Source: QHWT01 sp963755695
GTDB taxonomy: Bacteria; Acidobacteriota; Vicinamibacteria; Vicinamibacterales; 2-12-FULL-66-21
Assembly (NCBI GenBank): GCA_963755695.1
Contig: CAVWLB010000008.1
Location: forward strand, 1,178,001 to 1,242,000
Reading direction: 5' to 3'
Length of the DNA: 64,000 nucleotides
The notes beneath the pieces are model-generated. The model searched no databases. It was not told the origin of the DNA and saw nothing but the letters and a program-made list of their open reading frames with translations. Below, one piece after another: positions 30,987 to 38,809 of this stretch. The position numbers and the translations under genes are program-made. How positions within the stretch are numbered: position 1 is the stretch's first letter; every line of letters begins with the position of its first letter.

Positions 30987-31925
30987 ATGCCGTCACACCA
31001 GCGCGATTCGGCCAACAGTCCGCGCTTCGCGCAACCCGCGACCTTCATGCGGCTCCCGCATCAGACCGATCTCGGTGGGGTGGACGTTGCGCTCGTCGGC
31101 GTGCCATTCGACAGCGGAACTTCCTACCGATCTGGCGCGCGCCTCGGCCCTCGCGAGATTCGGGCGCAGTCGTCGCTCATCCGGCCGTACTCCTACTTTC
31201 AACGGGTTTCGCCATTCGAACGTCTCACGATTGTCGACGCTGGTGATATCGACGCGCCGCCGGTCGGGATCGATCTTGCGTACGCAGCAATCGAAGCCGG
31301 GGTCGACCGCGTGGTCGCATCCGGCGCGATTCCCATGATTGCCGGCGGCGATCACTCCATCTCGCTGCCCATTCTGCGTGCCGTCGCCAAGCGTCATGGT
31401 CCGTTGGCCCTCGTGCAGTTCGACGCTCACATCGATACCTGGGGGGACTACTTCGGCGGCAAGTACTTCCACGGCTCCCCGTTCCGGCGCGCCATCGAAG
31501 AAGGGCTGATCGAACCCCGCCAGTACGTGCAGGTGGGGATCCGTGGGCCGATGTATGGTGACGATGCCGATTTCGCGTTCCAACGCACGCACGGCGTCAC
31601 GACTCTCGACATCGCTCAGGTGAAGGCGGCGGGCGTGGCGCACACGATCACGAGAGTACGGGAGGTCGTCACCGGTCGGCCGCTATATGTGACTTTCGAC
31701 ATCGACTCCGTTGATCCCGCCTATGCGCCGGGCACCGGGACGCCTGAAGTCGGCGGACTCACGAGCCTCGAGGCTCAGGAACTGGTTCGTGGTCTTGCCG
31801 GCCTGCCTCTCGTCGGCTGCGACGTGGTCGAAGTTGCGCCGCAATTCGACGGCCCGGGTCAGATCACCGCGCTGCTGGCCGCAAATCTGATGTTTGAACT
31901 GCTCGGCGTGATTGCGCGCCGGTAA
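30987..31925 (+). CDS. Agmatinase/ureohydrolase family enzyme
   Basis: 312 residues from the ATG at 30987, which yields the usual family N-terminus (TDLGGVDVALVGVPFDSGTSYRSGARLGPREIR). The binuclear manganese site is complete: GGDHSIS, DAHIDTWGD and FDIDSVDPAYAPGTGTPEVGG. These enzymes hydrolyse a guanidino group to urea: agmatine to putrescine, or guanidinobutyrate/guanidinopropionate to the amino acid. The closest pattern is SpeB-like agmatinase, but substrate cannot be fixed from sequence. It is divergent from the act operon. Confidence 0.9.
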   Translation: MPSHQRDSANSPRFAQPATFMRLPHQTDLGGVDVALVGVPFDSGTSYRSGARLGPREIRAQSSLIRPYSYFQRVSPFERLTIVDAGDIDAPPVGIDLAYAAIEAGVDRVVASGAIPMIAGGDHSISLPILRAVAKRHGPLALVQFDAHIDTWGDYFGGKYFHGSPFRRAIEEGLIEPRQYVQVGIRGPMYGDDADFAFQRTHGVTTLDIAQVKAAGVAHTITRVREVVTGRPLYVTFDIDSVDPAYAPGTGTPEVGGLTSLEAQELVRGLAGLPLVGCDVVEVAPQFDGPGQITALLAANLMFELLGVIARR

Positions 31926-31935
31926 CCTGGGAACT

Positions 31936-32034
31936 ATGCGATCCATCTTTCTACCTGTCGAGCGCGCTGGCGGGACGCTTACCGCTGACCAGAAGGCGTT
32001 CAACGAGACGTGGCTCGGGTCGCAGATCAAGTGA
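31936..32034 (+). CDS. Possible 32-residue ORF coupled to the flavoprotein gene
   Basis: MRSIFLPVERAGGTLTADQK and onward to WLGSQIK, ending in AAGTGA where the GTG is the start codon of the next gene. It begins 10 bases after the agmatinase stop, with only a weak RBS (CTGGGA). It may be a coupling leader peptide, a degenerate remnant, or a chance ORF. Confidence 0.3.
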   Translation: MRSIFLPVERAGGTLTADQKAFNETWLGSQIK

Positions 32035-32945
32035 GGGTTCCTCCCAGCTACGACGTCATCATCGTCGGCGCCGGGCCTGCGGGCCTGAGTGCGGCGCTCA
32101 TTCTCGGCCGCAGCCGGCGGCGGGTTCTCATCTGCGATGGCGGCAATCCGCGGAACGCCGCGTCGCATGCGATGCATGGATTCCTCAGCCGCGACGGCAT
32201 ATCGCCGCGTGAGTTTCTGAGAATTGCGCGCGAGCAGTTGAAGGAGTACGACTGCGTCGAGCTGATGGACGTCGAGGTCACGGATGCGGAGTGTCAGGGG
32301 GACAACCGCTTTCACGTCACTCTCGTGACGGGCGCCGAGTGCTACTCGCGCAAGCTCCTGATTGCGACCGGGGTGGTCGACCACCTGCCGGAAGTTCAGG
32401 GTTTTCGCGAGCTGTACGGCCGGAGCGTCTTCCATTGTCCCTACTGCGACGGTTGGGAAGTTCGCGACCAGCCGCTCGCGATCTACGGGCGAGGCGCACG
32501 CGGCTACGGACTGTCGCTGGAGCTCACCGGCTGGAGCCGCGATCTGATTCTCTGCAGCGACGGCCCGTCGGAGATCGAAGCGGACGAGCTCGCACGACTT
32601 GCCCGAACGGGGATTGCCGTACGCGAAGACCGCGTCGCGCGGCTCGAAGGGCGCGACGGCATTCTCGAGCGCGTCGTGTTCGAGAACGGCGATGGGTTGC
32701 CGCGCCGCGCGCTGTTCTTCACGACGGGACAGACGCAGCGATCGCAGCTGGCCATCGGCCTGGGTTGCGAATTCAACGACAAGGGCACGGTCAGAACCGG
32801 CAAGTACGAATCGACCCACCTGCCGGGGCTGTATGTTGCCGGCGACGCCTCGCGCGCCGTGCAATGGGTGGTGGTGGCGGCCGCTGAAGGAGCGGAAGCG
32901 GCGTTTGCGATCAACACCGACCTGCTCAGGGAAGATCTCGGCTGA
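32031..32945 (+). CDS. Thioredoxin-reductase-like NAD(P)/FAD-dependent oxidoreductase
   Basis: 304 residues from the GTG at 32031. The FAD-binding GxGxxG motif is in VIIVGAGPAGLSAALILGRSR near the N-terminus, the redox pair CPYC is in FHCPYCDGWEVRDQP, and the C-terminal FAD contact is YVAGDAS. The NAD(P)-binding part reads AIYGRGARGYGLSLEL, where the usual GxGxxA is altered, so nucleotide specificity may differ from true TrxR. It likely reduces a thioredoxin-like or small disulfide substrate in the cytoplasm. The first base follows the 32-residue ORF by a stop/start overlap. Confidence 0.85.
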   Translation: MRVPPSYDVIIVGAGPAGLSAALILGRSRRRVLICDGGNPRNAASHAMHGFLSRDGISPREFLRIAREQLKEYDCVELMDVEVTDAECQGDNRFHVTLVTGAECYSRKLLIATGVVDHLPEVQGFRELYGRSVFHCPYCDGWEVRDQPLAIYGRGARGYGLSLELTGWSRDLILCSDGPSEIEADELARLARTGIAVREDRVARLEGRDGILERVVFENGDGLPRRALFFTTGQTQRSQLAIGLGCEFNDKGTVRTGKYESTHLPGLYVAGDASRAVQWVVVAAAEGAEAAFAINTDLLREDLG

Positions 32946-33003
32946 ACCAGACCAATTGCGCCAATGGACTGGCCGTTGCCCCGAGAAATCCGCAGTTCAT
33001 CAC

Positions 33004-33056
33004 AATTGGACTTGACGAACCTGGCGGCCAAGACAGAATTGGACCTCAACTGGTCC
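33004..33056 (+). promoter_or_regulatory. Promoter and probable autoregulatory operator of the MocR gene
   Basis: TTGACG (33012-33017), a 17-base spacer and CAGAAT (33035-33040) form a sigma-70-like promoter. Two direct copies of AATTGGA (33004-33010 and 33037-33043) are 33 bases apart, about three helical turns, flanking the promoter. The second starts an inverted repeat GGACC-N6-GGTCC (33041-33056). MocR proteins typically bind repeated half-sites in their own promoters, so autoregulation is likely. Confidence 0.5.
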
Positions 33057-33091
33057 GCAGGAACGGGCCATAGTTCAGCCGAGAGGTTTCC

Positions 33092-34540
33092 ATGCTGTCG
33101 TCGATCGAACGTCAGTTCGTGCGGACCGAACGGCCGCTCTACGGCCATCTCGTCGCCCTGCTCGAAGCGGCCATTGCCAGGGGCGAGCTGCCGTCCGGCG
33201 CGCGCGTTCCACCCGAGCGCACGCTCGCTCAGCGGCTCCATATCAGCCGCACTACCGTGGTCAGCGCCTATCGCGAGCTCGAGTCGCGAGGACTGTTGCG
33301 TGGTTACGTCGGCCGCGGCACGTTCGTGTGCGCGGCGCCCGAGCCGGAGGGGACGCCGTTTGCATGGCGCGGCAAGATTGCCGCGGCGGCGCTCCGCTCG
33401 AGCGACTCGACGCTCCGCGACATCGTGCGGCATTCCTCTGACGCCCGGCTGCTCTCGCTTGCCGCGGGTGAGCCGGCGATCGACAGGTTCCCGAACGAGG
33501 CGTTCCAGGACGCCGTCGCGCACGTGCTGCGCGCCGACCCGGCAGCGGCCTGGCGGCATGGTCCAACGGAAGGGCAGCCGGCGCTGCGTGCTGCGATCGC
33601 GGATCGCTACAAGGTGCCGCGCGACAGCGTATTGATTCTCTCGGGCGCACAGCAGGGGCTCGATCTGCTCGCGCGTTGCCTGATCGATCCTGGCGATGCC
33701 GTGGTCCTGGACCGACCCGGCTACCTGGGCGCGATTCAGTCTTTCCGTGCCGCCGGCGCGAAGCTGGTTGGGTGGGACGTCCTTCGGGCCGACATCGACG
33801 AGCTCGAGGACCTGCTCGTTCGCTACCGCCCAAAGCTCATATACACGAACCCGACGTTTCAGAATCCCACCGGGACCACGCTGCCGATTCGTACGCGGCG
33901 TGAGCTGCTGACGCTCGCGCAGCGCTATCGAGTGCCGATCGTCGAAGACGCCACGTATCAGGATCTGTATTTCACCGATCCGCCGCCGCCGTCGCTTCGC
34001 GAGCTCGACGATCACAACCTGGTGATTTATCTCAACAGCTTCTCGAAGGTGATGGCGCCGGGACTCCGCCTGGGATGGATTGCCGCGGCGCCGTCGATCG
34101 TCGATCAAATCGCGATCATCAAACAGCGGATGGATCCGCACACGCCGAACCTGGTGCAACTCGCGATCGGCCGCCTGATGCGGCAGGGAGCGTTCGAGAC
34201 CCACCTTCGCACCATCCGGCTGGAGCACGCAAAACGGTGCGGTCAGATGATTGGCGCGATTCAGCGCCACGTACCGCGCGGCGTGCTGCGCCTTGGCCGT
34301 CCCTCTGGAGGCCTGTACCTCTGGTGCCGGCTGGCGCCAGGCTTGAGCGCGAATGCCCTGCTGGATCGAGCGCTGGCCTCGGGGGTCGCCTTCGTCGCAG
34401 GCACGGCGTTCTATCCCGATCCCGCCGGCGATTCGGATTTGCGGCTGTGCTTCACCAGCGTCCTCCCGTCACAGATGGAGGAGAGCATTCGCAAGCTGGG
34501 CGCCTGCATCGCCGACGCACGCCTGTCGCAGTCGGCATGA
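33092..34540 (+). CDS. MocR-type transcriptional regulator (GntR HTH + aminotransferase fold)
   Basis: 482 residues. The N-terminal GntR winged helix (about 12-80: LYGHLVALLEAAIARGELPSGARVPPERTLAQRLHISRTTVVSAYRELESRGLLRGYVGRGTFV) is joined by a linker to a class I aminotransferase-like domain. The PLP lysine is in NSFSKVMAPGLRLGWI and the supporting YTNPTFQNPTGT motif is present. MocR proteins use PLP or a PLP-amino-acid adduct as ligand and usually regulate vitamin B6, GABA, taurine or amino-acid genes. Its target here may be itself or the two upstream genes. It ends at a convergent repeat-filled gap. Confidence 0.93.
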   Translation: MLSSIERQFVRTERPLYGHLVALLEAAIARGELPSGARVPPERTLAQRLHISRTTVVSAYRELESRGLLRGYVGRGTFVCAAPEPEGTPFAWRGKIAAAALRSSDSTLRDIVRHSSDARLLSLAAGEPAIDRFPNEAFQDAVAHVLRADPAAAWRHGPTEGQPALRAAIADRYKVPRDSVLILSGAQQGLDLLARCLIDPGDAVVLDRPGYLGAIQSFRAAGAKLVGWDVLRADIDELEDLLVRYRPKLIYTNPTFQNPTGTTLPIRTRRELLTLAQRYRVPIVEDATYQDLYFTDPPPPSLRELDDHNLVIYLNSFSKVMAPGLRLGWIAAAPSIVDQIAIIKQRMDPHTPNLVQLAIGRLMRQGAFETHLRTIRLEHAKRCGQMIGAIQRHVPRGVLRLGRPSGGLYLWCRLAPGLSANALLDRALASGVAFVAGTAFYPDPAGDSDLRLCFTSVLPSQMEESIRKLGACIADARLSQSA

Positions 34541-34544
34541 TGTG

Positions 34545-34692
34545 CGAGCGGCGAGGGGCGAGGGCGAGGGGCGAAAGGCGAGGGGCGAAGGCGAGGGGCG
34601 AGGGGCAAGCGGTGAAAGGCGAGCGGCGGAGTGCTAAGTGCGATGCTTCGCTCCTCGCTCCTCGCTCCTCGCCCCTCGCCCCTCGCCCCTCG
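34545..34692. repeat. GRGCGA-type repeat forming a long imperfect inverted repeat
   Basis: Between convergent genes, a left arm of GCGAGGGGCGAGGGCGAGGGG-like units (34545-34630) faces a right arm of their complement, CTCCTCGCTCCTCGCCCCTC (34646-34692). Transcribed from either side it would fold into a long GC-rich hairpin, possibly acting as a bidirectional terminator. The same motif occurs in actB and at 48866-48925. Confidence 0.75.
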
Positions 34693-34704
34693 AAAAAGCA
34701 CCGC

Positions 34705-36243
34705 TCAGCGTCGTTCGGCGGTGAAGATGACGCCCGGCGCGAGCTTCCAACTCGGATCGAGTGCGCGCTTGACCCGGCGCATCTGCTCGATCCCCTCGTC
34801 GCCATAGAGCTCGCGCAGAAGCTGCTGCTTGACTGAATTGCGGCCGACGCCGTGCTCGGCGAGCGGACAGCCGCCGAGCCGGGTTGCGGCGCGGCCGAAC
34901 TCGAGAATCGCAGCCTTGCCGCGCTCGACATCTTCGTAGGACCGCGGAAGCACGTTCGGATGGACGTTGCCGTCCGACACATGGCCCCACACCGCCCGGT
35001 CCAGGCCGCGCGAAGAAAAGCCCTCGCGATAGACCTCCATCATCTCCCCGAAGCGATCGAACGGGACGATCATGTCTGCTGCCGTCTTTGCGATGCGCCC
35101 ATCGATATCGCGCTGGGCGGCGCCGACACGTTGATTGACCCCGGCCGGTACCGCCTCGCGCAGCGCGATCAACGCCTCGGCGCGGCGCTTCTGGTCAGGC
35201 AGCGCCAATTCCGTGCCGTCCAGAAGGCCGTGCGCGTCGAGCATGCGGCAGAAGCGGGCGAGGCTGCTGTCAGCGGACCGATCGCTCAGCGCCGATCCAA
35301 TCTGCTGATATGCGTGCGCGTCGCTCGTTCCTCTGGTCAACTCGAGCTGCACCAGCAGAGCGATGTCGGCTCCGGCGGGAATGCGGACGTCGTACTTTCG
35401 ATCGGCGCCGTCCTCCTGCAGAATCTCGAGACAGCGCCGGTCCAGGTGTTCGATGGCGGCCGTGTCGATGCCATGTGAATCACCGGTGCGCCAGGTCGTG
35501 GTCGACGCCTCCCGCAGGTCGCGCACCAGGGTCAGTGCCTGTGATTCGGACGTGCACGGCACGAACGCAAGCGCAATGGTCGGTGCCGGGGTGACGAACC
35601 GGAACGTCACGGCCGTGATGACGCCGAGCGTGCCCTCCGACCCGATGAAAAGATCGATCAGGTCCATGCCGGGCTCCGCGTGATATCCGGCCGAGCGCTT
35701 CACGACGTTGGGCATGCGGTAGCCCGGCACAGGCACGTCGATCTCGCCTTGGCCCGTCGCGACCGGCAGGTGTCGGTCCCGGGCGAATGACGCACCGCGG
35801 TGGATCGTGAGGCTGGTGCCATCGGCCAGGACCACCGTCAGCGCCTCGACCCATTGCCGGACCGACCCGTACTTGAACGTCGCCGCTCCGGCGGCGTTCG
35901 TGGCGACGGCACCGCCGGCGAACGCGCCGGTGAATGTCGGTGCTGCAGGAAACCACGCATCGTGCTGAGCGAGTGCGTGCTGGAGGGCGGAGATCGAGAC
36001 GCCGGCTTCGACACGGATTTGCCGCTCGTCCAGATCGAGAATCCGCGTCAGCTTCTCTGTGGATAGAACCACGTCCCCCATCGGGGTCGCGCCGCCGGTG
36101 AGCGACGATTGGGCGCCGATCGGCAGGAGCGAATCGGCGTTACGGACGATCTCCGGCACCTCGTCAATCGTCCGCGGAATCTCGACGCGCGCGGCATGGC
36201 CCCCGGGGAAGTGTGCCGCGTCAGTCAGGTACTTCTGGTCCAC
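34705..36243 (-). CDS. FAD-linked oxidase (GlcD / D-lactate dehydrogenase type)
   Basis: 512 residues. The N-terminal FAD_binding_4 (VAO/PCMH) domain has SSLTGGATPMGDVVLSTEKL, IRVEAGVSISALQHAL and FAGGAVATNAAGAATFKYGSVRQWVEAL. The C-terminal FAD-linked oxidase domain has WGHVSDGNVHPN and the terminal CPLAEHGVGRNSVKQ motif. The family oxidises 2-hydroxy acids such as glycolate or D-lactate. No CCG-type Fe-S partner is adjacent, so it is a single-subunit type. It follows the D-aminoacylase-like gene after 6 bases, suggesting a joint role in degrading D-configured or modified compounds; this is inference. Confidence 0.9.
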   Translation of the reverse strand: MDQKYLTDAAHFPGGHAARVEIPRTIDEVPEIVRNADSLLPIGAQSSLTGGATPMGDVVLSTEKLTRILDLDERQIRVEAGVSISALQHALAQHDAWFPAAPTFTGAFAGGAVATNAAGAATFKYGSVRQWVEALTVVLADGTSLTIHRGASFARDRHLPVATGQGEIDVPVPGYRMPNVVKRSAGYHAEPGMDLIDLFIGSEGTLGVITAVTFRFVTPAPTIALAFVPCTSESQALTLVRDLREASTTTWRTGDSHGIDTAAIEHLDRRCLEILQEDGADRKYDVRIPAGADIALLVQLELTRGTSDAHAYQQIGSALSDRSADSSLARFCRMLDAHGLLDGTELALPDQKRRAEALIALREAVPAGVNQRVGAAQRDIDGRIAKTAADMIVPFDRFGEMMEVYREGFSSRGLDRAVWGHVSDGNVHPNVLPRSYEDVERGKAAILEFGRAATRLGGCPLAEHGVGRNSVKQQLLRELYGDEGIEQMRRVKRALDPSWKLAPGVIFTAERR

Positions 36244-36249
36244 CGGCTC

Positions 36250-37938
36250 TCACGATCGTTTGCCAGGTCCCCAGAGCGCGCGACCGGGCTTCGCATCGGT
36301 ATGTTCGCCGTCCTTCACGACCTGCACGCCGTTCACGAAGACGTGGCGCATCCCGACCGAGTACTGGTGTGGCTGCTCGAAGGTTGCGCGATCGGCGATC
36401 GCTGCCGGGTCGAAGACCACGACGTCGGCGAACATGCCTTCCTTGAGGAAGCCTCGCCGATCGAGCTCGAGGTTGGTCGCGGGCAGTCCGCTCAAACGAT
36501 GCACGGCTTCTGCGATGGTGAGGACCTTGTCTTCCCGAACGTACTTGCCGAGCAGGCGCGCGAAGTTGCCGTAAGCGCGCGGATGGGTCGACGACTTCGT
36601 GAATGGCGGCTCGGGCGCCATCGATTCCGCATCGGATCCAAACGAGACCCACGGCTGGCGCATCTGTTTGGCGATGTTGTCCTCGGACATCAGGAAGTAG
36701 ACGGTCGCCACGCGTGACTCGTCTTCGGAGACGAGATCCATGATCGTCTCTTCGGGACTCTTGCCGCGCAGGCGGGCGACTGCGGCGAGCGTCTTGCCGG
36801 TGAGCGGCTTCAGTGCCTCGGACTTGAATCCGACCAGCAGCACGCGATCCGCCGAGCCGGCCGCCAAGTAGAGGTTTTCCCAGTCGTTCGTCGGCGTGGT
36901 GATGGCGGCGGCAATCTTCGTTCGCTGTTCCGGGTCGCGTAATCGTTTGAACGCGGCCTCCCAGCCGCCGTCGAGCACCCATGGCGGCATCGCGGCGTCG
37001 AGGCCGGTGGCGCCGGCGGTGTAGGTATACATGTCCGCGGTGATCTTCAGGCCCTGCGCGCGGGCATCGTTGATCGTCTTCAGCACGCGATCCATCTTTG
37101 GCCAGTTGTCCTTGCCCGCCGCCTTGAGGTGATAGATCTCGGCCGGCACGCCGCTCTCGCGAGCAATCTGGAGGACCTCTTCCACTGATTCCTCGAGCCG
37201 GTTGCCCTCGCTCCGCATGTGCGAGATGTACTTGCCACGATACGGGGCGGCGGCTTTGCAGAGCTCCACCAGCTCGCTGGTCTTCGCATAGAACCCCGGC
37301 GCATAGATCAGCGACGAGCCGATGCCAAGTGCGCCCGCTTCCATTTCCTGGCGCACGAGCGCGCGCATTCGCTCGAGTTCCTCCGGCGTCGGGGCCCGAT
37401 CCGCGAGTCCGACGACGTACTCGCGAACCGTCGCGGCGCCGATGAATGAGGCGACGTTTGGAGAAACGCCGCGCCGTTCCAGCTCGCGCAGGTACTCGGA
37501 CAGCGTGGTCCAGGTAATGTCGTACTTGAGGTCTCCCTGCTCCTTGAGCGCGCGCTGCTTCATCTCCTCGGTCATCGGGCCCATCGACGAGCCCTCGCCG
37601 AAGATCTCGGTCGTCACGCCCTCGCGGATTTCTCCCTGCGACCGGCCGTCGATGAGCAGCGACTCGGTCGACCAGGACAGCATGTTGATGAACCCGGGAG
37701 CGACGGCAAGGCCGGAGGCGTTGACCGCCGCGGTTGCCGAGGCGCCAGTGAGATCACCGACCGCCGCAATCCGATCGCCGCGCAATCCGACGTCGACGCG
37801 GCGTCCTGGCTCGCCGGTCCCGTCGTAGACGGTCCCGCCCCGAATGACGACATCGAAGACGGGGGGCTGGGACAAATCGATGGTCAGGGAAAGAGAGAGA
37901 AGGGTTACGGCAGCAAGCGCGAGTCGCATGCCGCGCAT
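36250..37938 (-). CDS. D-aminoacylase-like amidohydrolase lacking the HxH motif
   Basis: 562 residues from MRGMRLALAAVTLLSLSL, a signal peptide; the frame is open further upstream but that part lacks family character. The amidohydrolase beta-sandwich (FDVVIRGGTVYDGTGEPGRRVDVGLRGDRI) and barrel are present. Where the family has HxH after strand 1 (PGFIDVHTH) this protein reads PGFINMLSWSTESLLIDGRSQ. Later motifs are conserved (YISHMRSEGNRLEESVEEVL; AEIYHLKAAGKDNWPKM; PFTKSSTHPRAYGNFARLLGKYVRE). Losing two metal ligands implies a one-metal or altered mechanism. It is probably periplasmic, and operonic with the FAD oxidase. Confidence 0.88.
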   Translation of the reverse strand: MRGMRLALAAVTLLSLSLTIDLSQPPVFDVVIRGGTVYDGTGEPGRRVDVGLRGDRIAAVGDLTGASATAAVNASGLAVAPGFINMLSWSTESLLIDGRSQGEIREGVTTEIFGEGSSMGPMTEEMKQRALKEQGDLKYDITWTTLSEYLRELERRGVSPNVASFIGAATVREYVVGLADRAPTPEELERMRALVRQEMEAGALGIGSSLIYAPGFYAKTSELVELCKAAAPYRGKYISHMRSEGNRLEESVEEVLQIARESGVPAEIYHLKAAGKDNWPKMDRVLKTINDARAQGLKITADMYTYTAGATGLDAAMPPWVLDGGWEAAFKRLRDPEQRTKIAAAITTPTNDWENLYLAAGSADRVLLVGFKSEALKPLTGKTLAAVARLRGKSPEETIMDLVSEDESRVATVYFLMSEDNIAKQMRQPWVSFGSDAESMAPEPPFTKSSTHPRAYGNFARLLGKYVREDKVLTIAEAVHRLSGLPATNLELDRRGFLKEGMFADVVVFDPAAIADRATFEQPHQYSVGMRHVFVNGVQVVKDGEHTDAKPGRALWGPGKRS

Positions 37939-38032
37939 GTTAACAGGGCAGGAAAGGGGGACACTCACCCTTTCCCACGATCCTTTCCGATCCCGCCTGG
38001 GGCGCGGGGACGGTAGAGCTATCGCCATCGCG

Positions 38033-38809
38033 ATGGCGGACTGGAATGCACGGCAGTATCACCAGATCTCGGCGCCGCAACAGGCGTGGGGCAGGCGCGT
38101 TCTCGAGCGGATCGCGTTCAACGGCGACGAGTCGGTGCTCGATCTCGGGTGCGGCACGGGCCGACTGACGGCGCTCGTCGCCGAACGGGTGCCGCGCGGG
38201 AGGGTCGTCGCGTTCGATCGCTCGTCATCGATGCTCTTCGAGGCGCAGCCGTGGCTGAAGTCGCAGGCCCCGCGGGTCTCGATCGTCATGGGCGACGGCG
38301 CGTCGCTGCCGTTCGTGCGCGCGTTCGACGTCATCTTCAGCACCGCCACCTTCCACTGGATTCTCGATCACGGGGCGCTGTTCCGGTCGGTGATCACCGC
38401 CCTCAGGCGCGGCGGACGGCTGGAAGCGCAGTGCGGCGGCGGACCGAATCTCGGACGGCTGCGCGCGCGCGCTGCCGACCTCGCGCGTGAGCCGCGATTT
38501 GCTCGCTATTTCGAAGACTGGTCCGAGCCCTGGCATTACGCCGATGAGGCAACCACGCGGCGCCGGCTCGAAGCCACAGGCTTCGACGTCATCGAGGTGA
38601 ACCTCGAGCCTGCACCAGTGCGGTTCGAGAGCCCCACCGAATTTGCGGACTTCATCACCACGGTGTGCATCCGGCCCCACCTCTCGCAATTGCCACCTGC
38701 CGATCGAGCGCCCTTCACGACCGAGCTGACGGTGAGGTCTGCGGCAGACGAGCAGCCGTTCACGCTCGATTACTGGCGGCTGAACATTCGTGCGCGCCGG
38801 CCGGCATGA
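38033..38809 (+). CDS. Class I SAM-dependent methyltransferase
   Basis: 258 residues from MADWNARQYHQISAPQQAWGRRVLERI. SAM-binding motif I is VLDLGCGTGRLTALVAERVPRG, motif II VVAFDRSSSMLFEA, then VMGDGASLPFVRAFDVIFSTATFHWILDH. The N-terminal phrase resembles trans-aconitate 2-methyltransferase and related small-molecule enzymes; the acceptor is unknown. The stop overlaps the MutS-like gene start (ATGA), suggesting co-translation. Confidence 0.88.
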   Translation: MADWNARQYHQISAPQQAWGRRVLERIAFNGDESVLDLGCGTGRLTALVAERVPRGRVVAFDRSSSMLFEAQPWLKSQAPRVSIVMGDGASLPFVRAFDVIFSTATFHWILDHGALFRSVITALRRGGRLEAQCGGGPNLGRLRARAADLAREPRFARYFEDWSEPWHYADEATTRRRLEATGFDVIEVNLEPAPVRFESPTEFADFITTVCIRPHLSQLPPADRAPFTTELTVRSAADEQPFTLDYWRLNIRARRPA

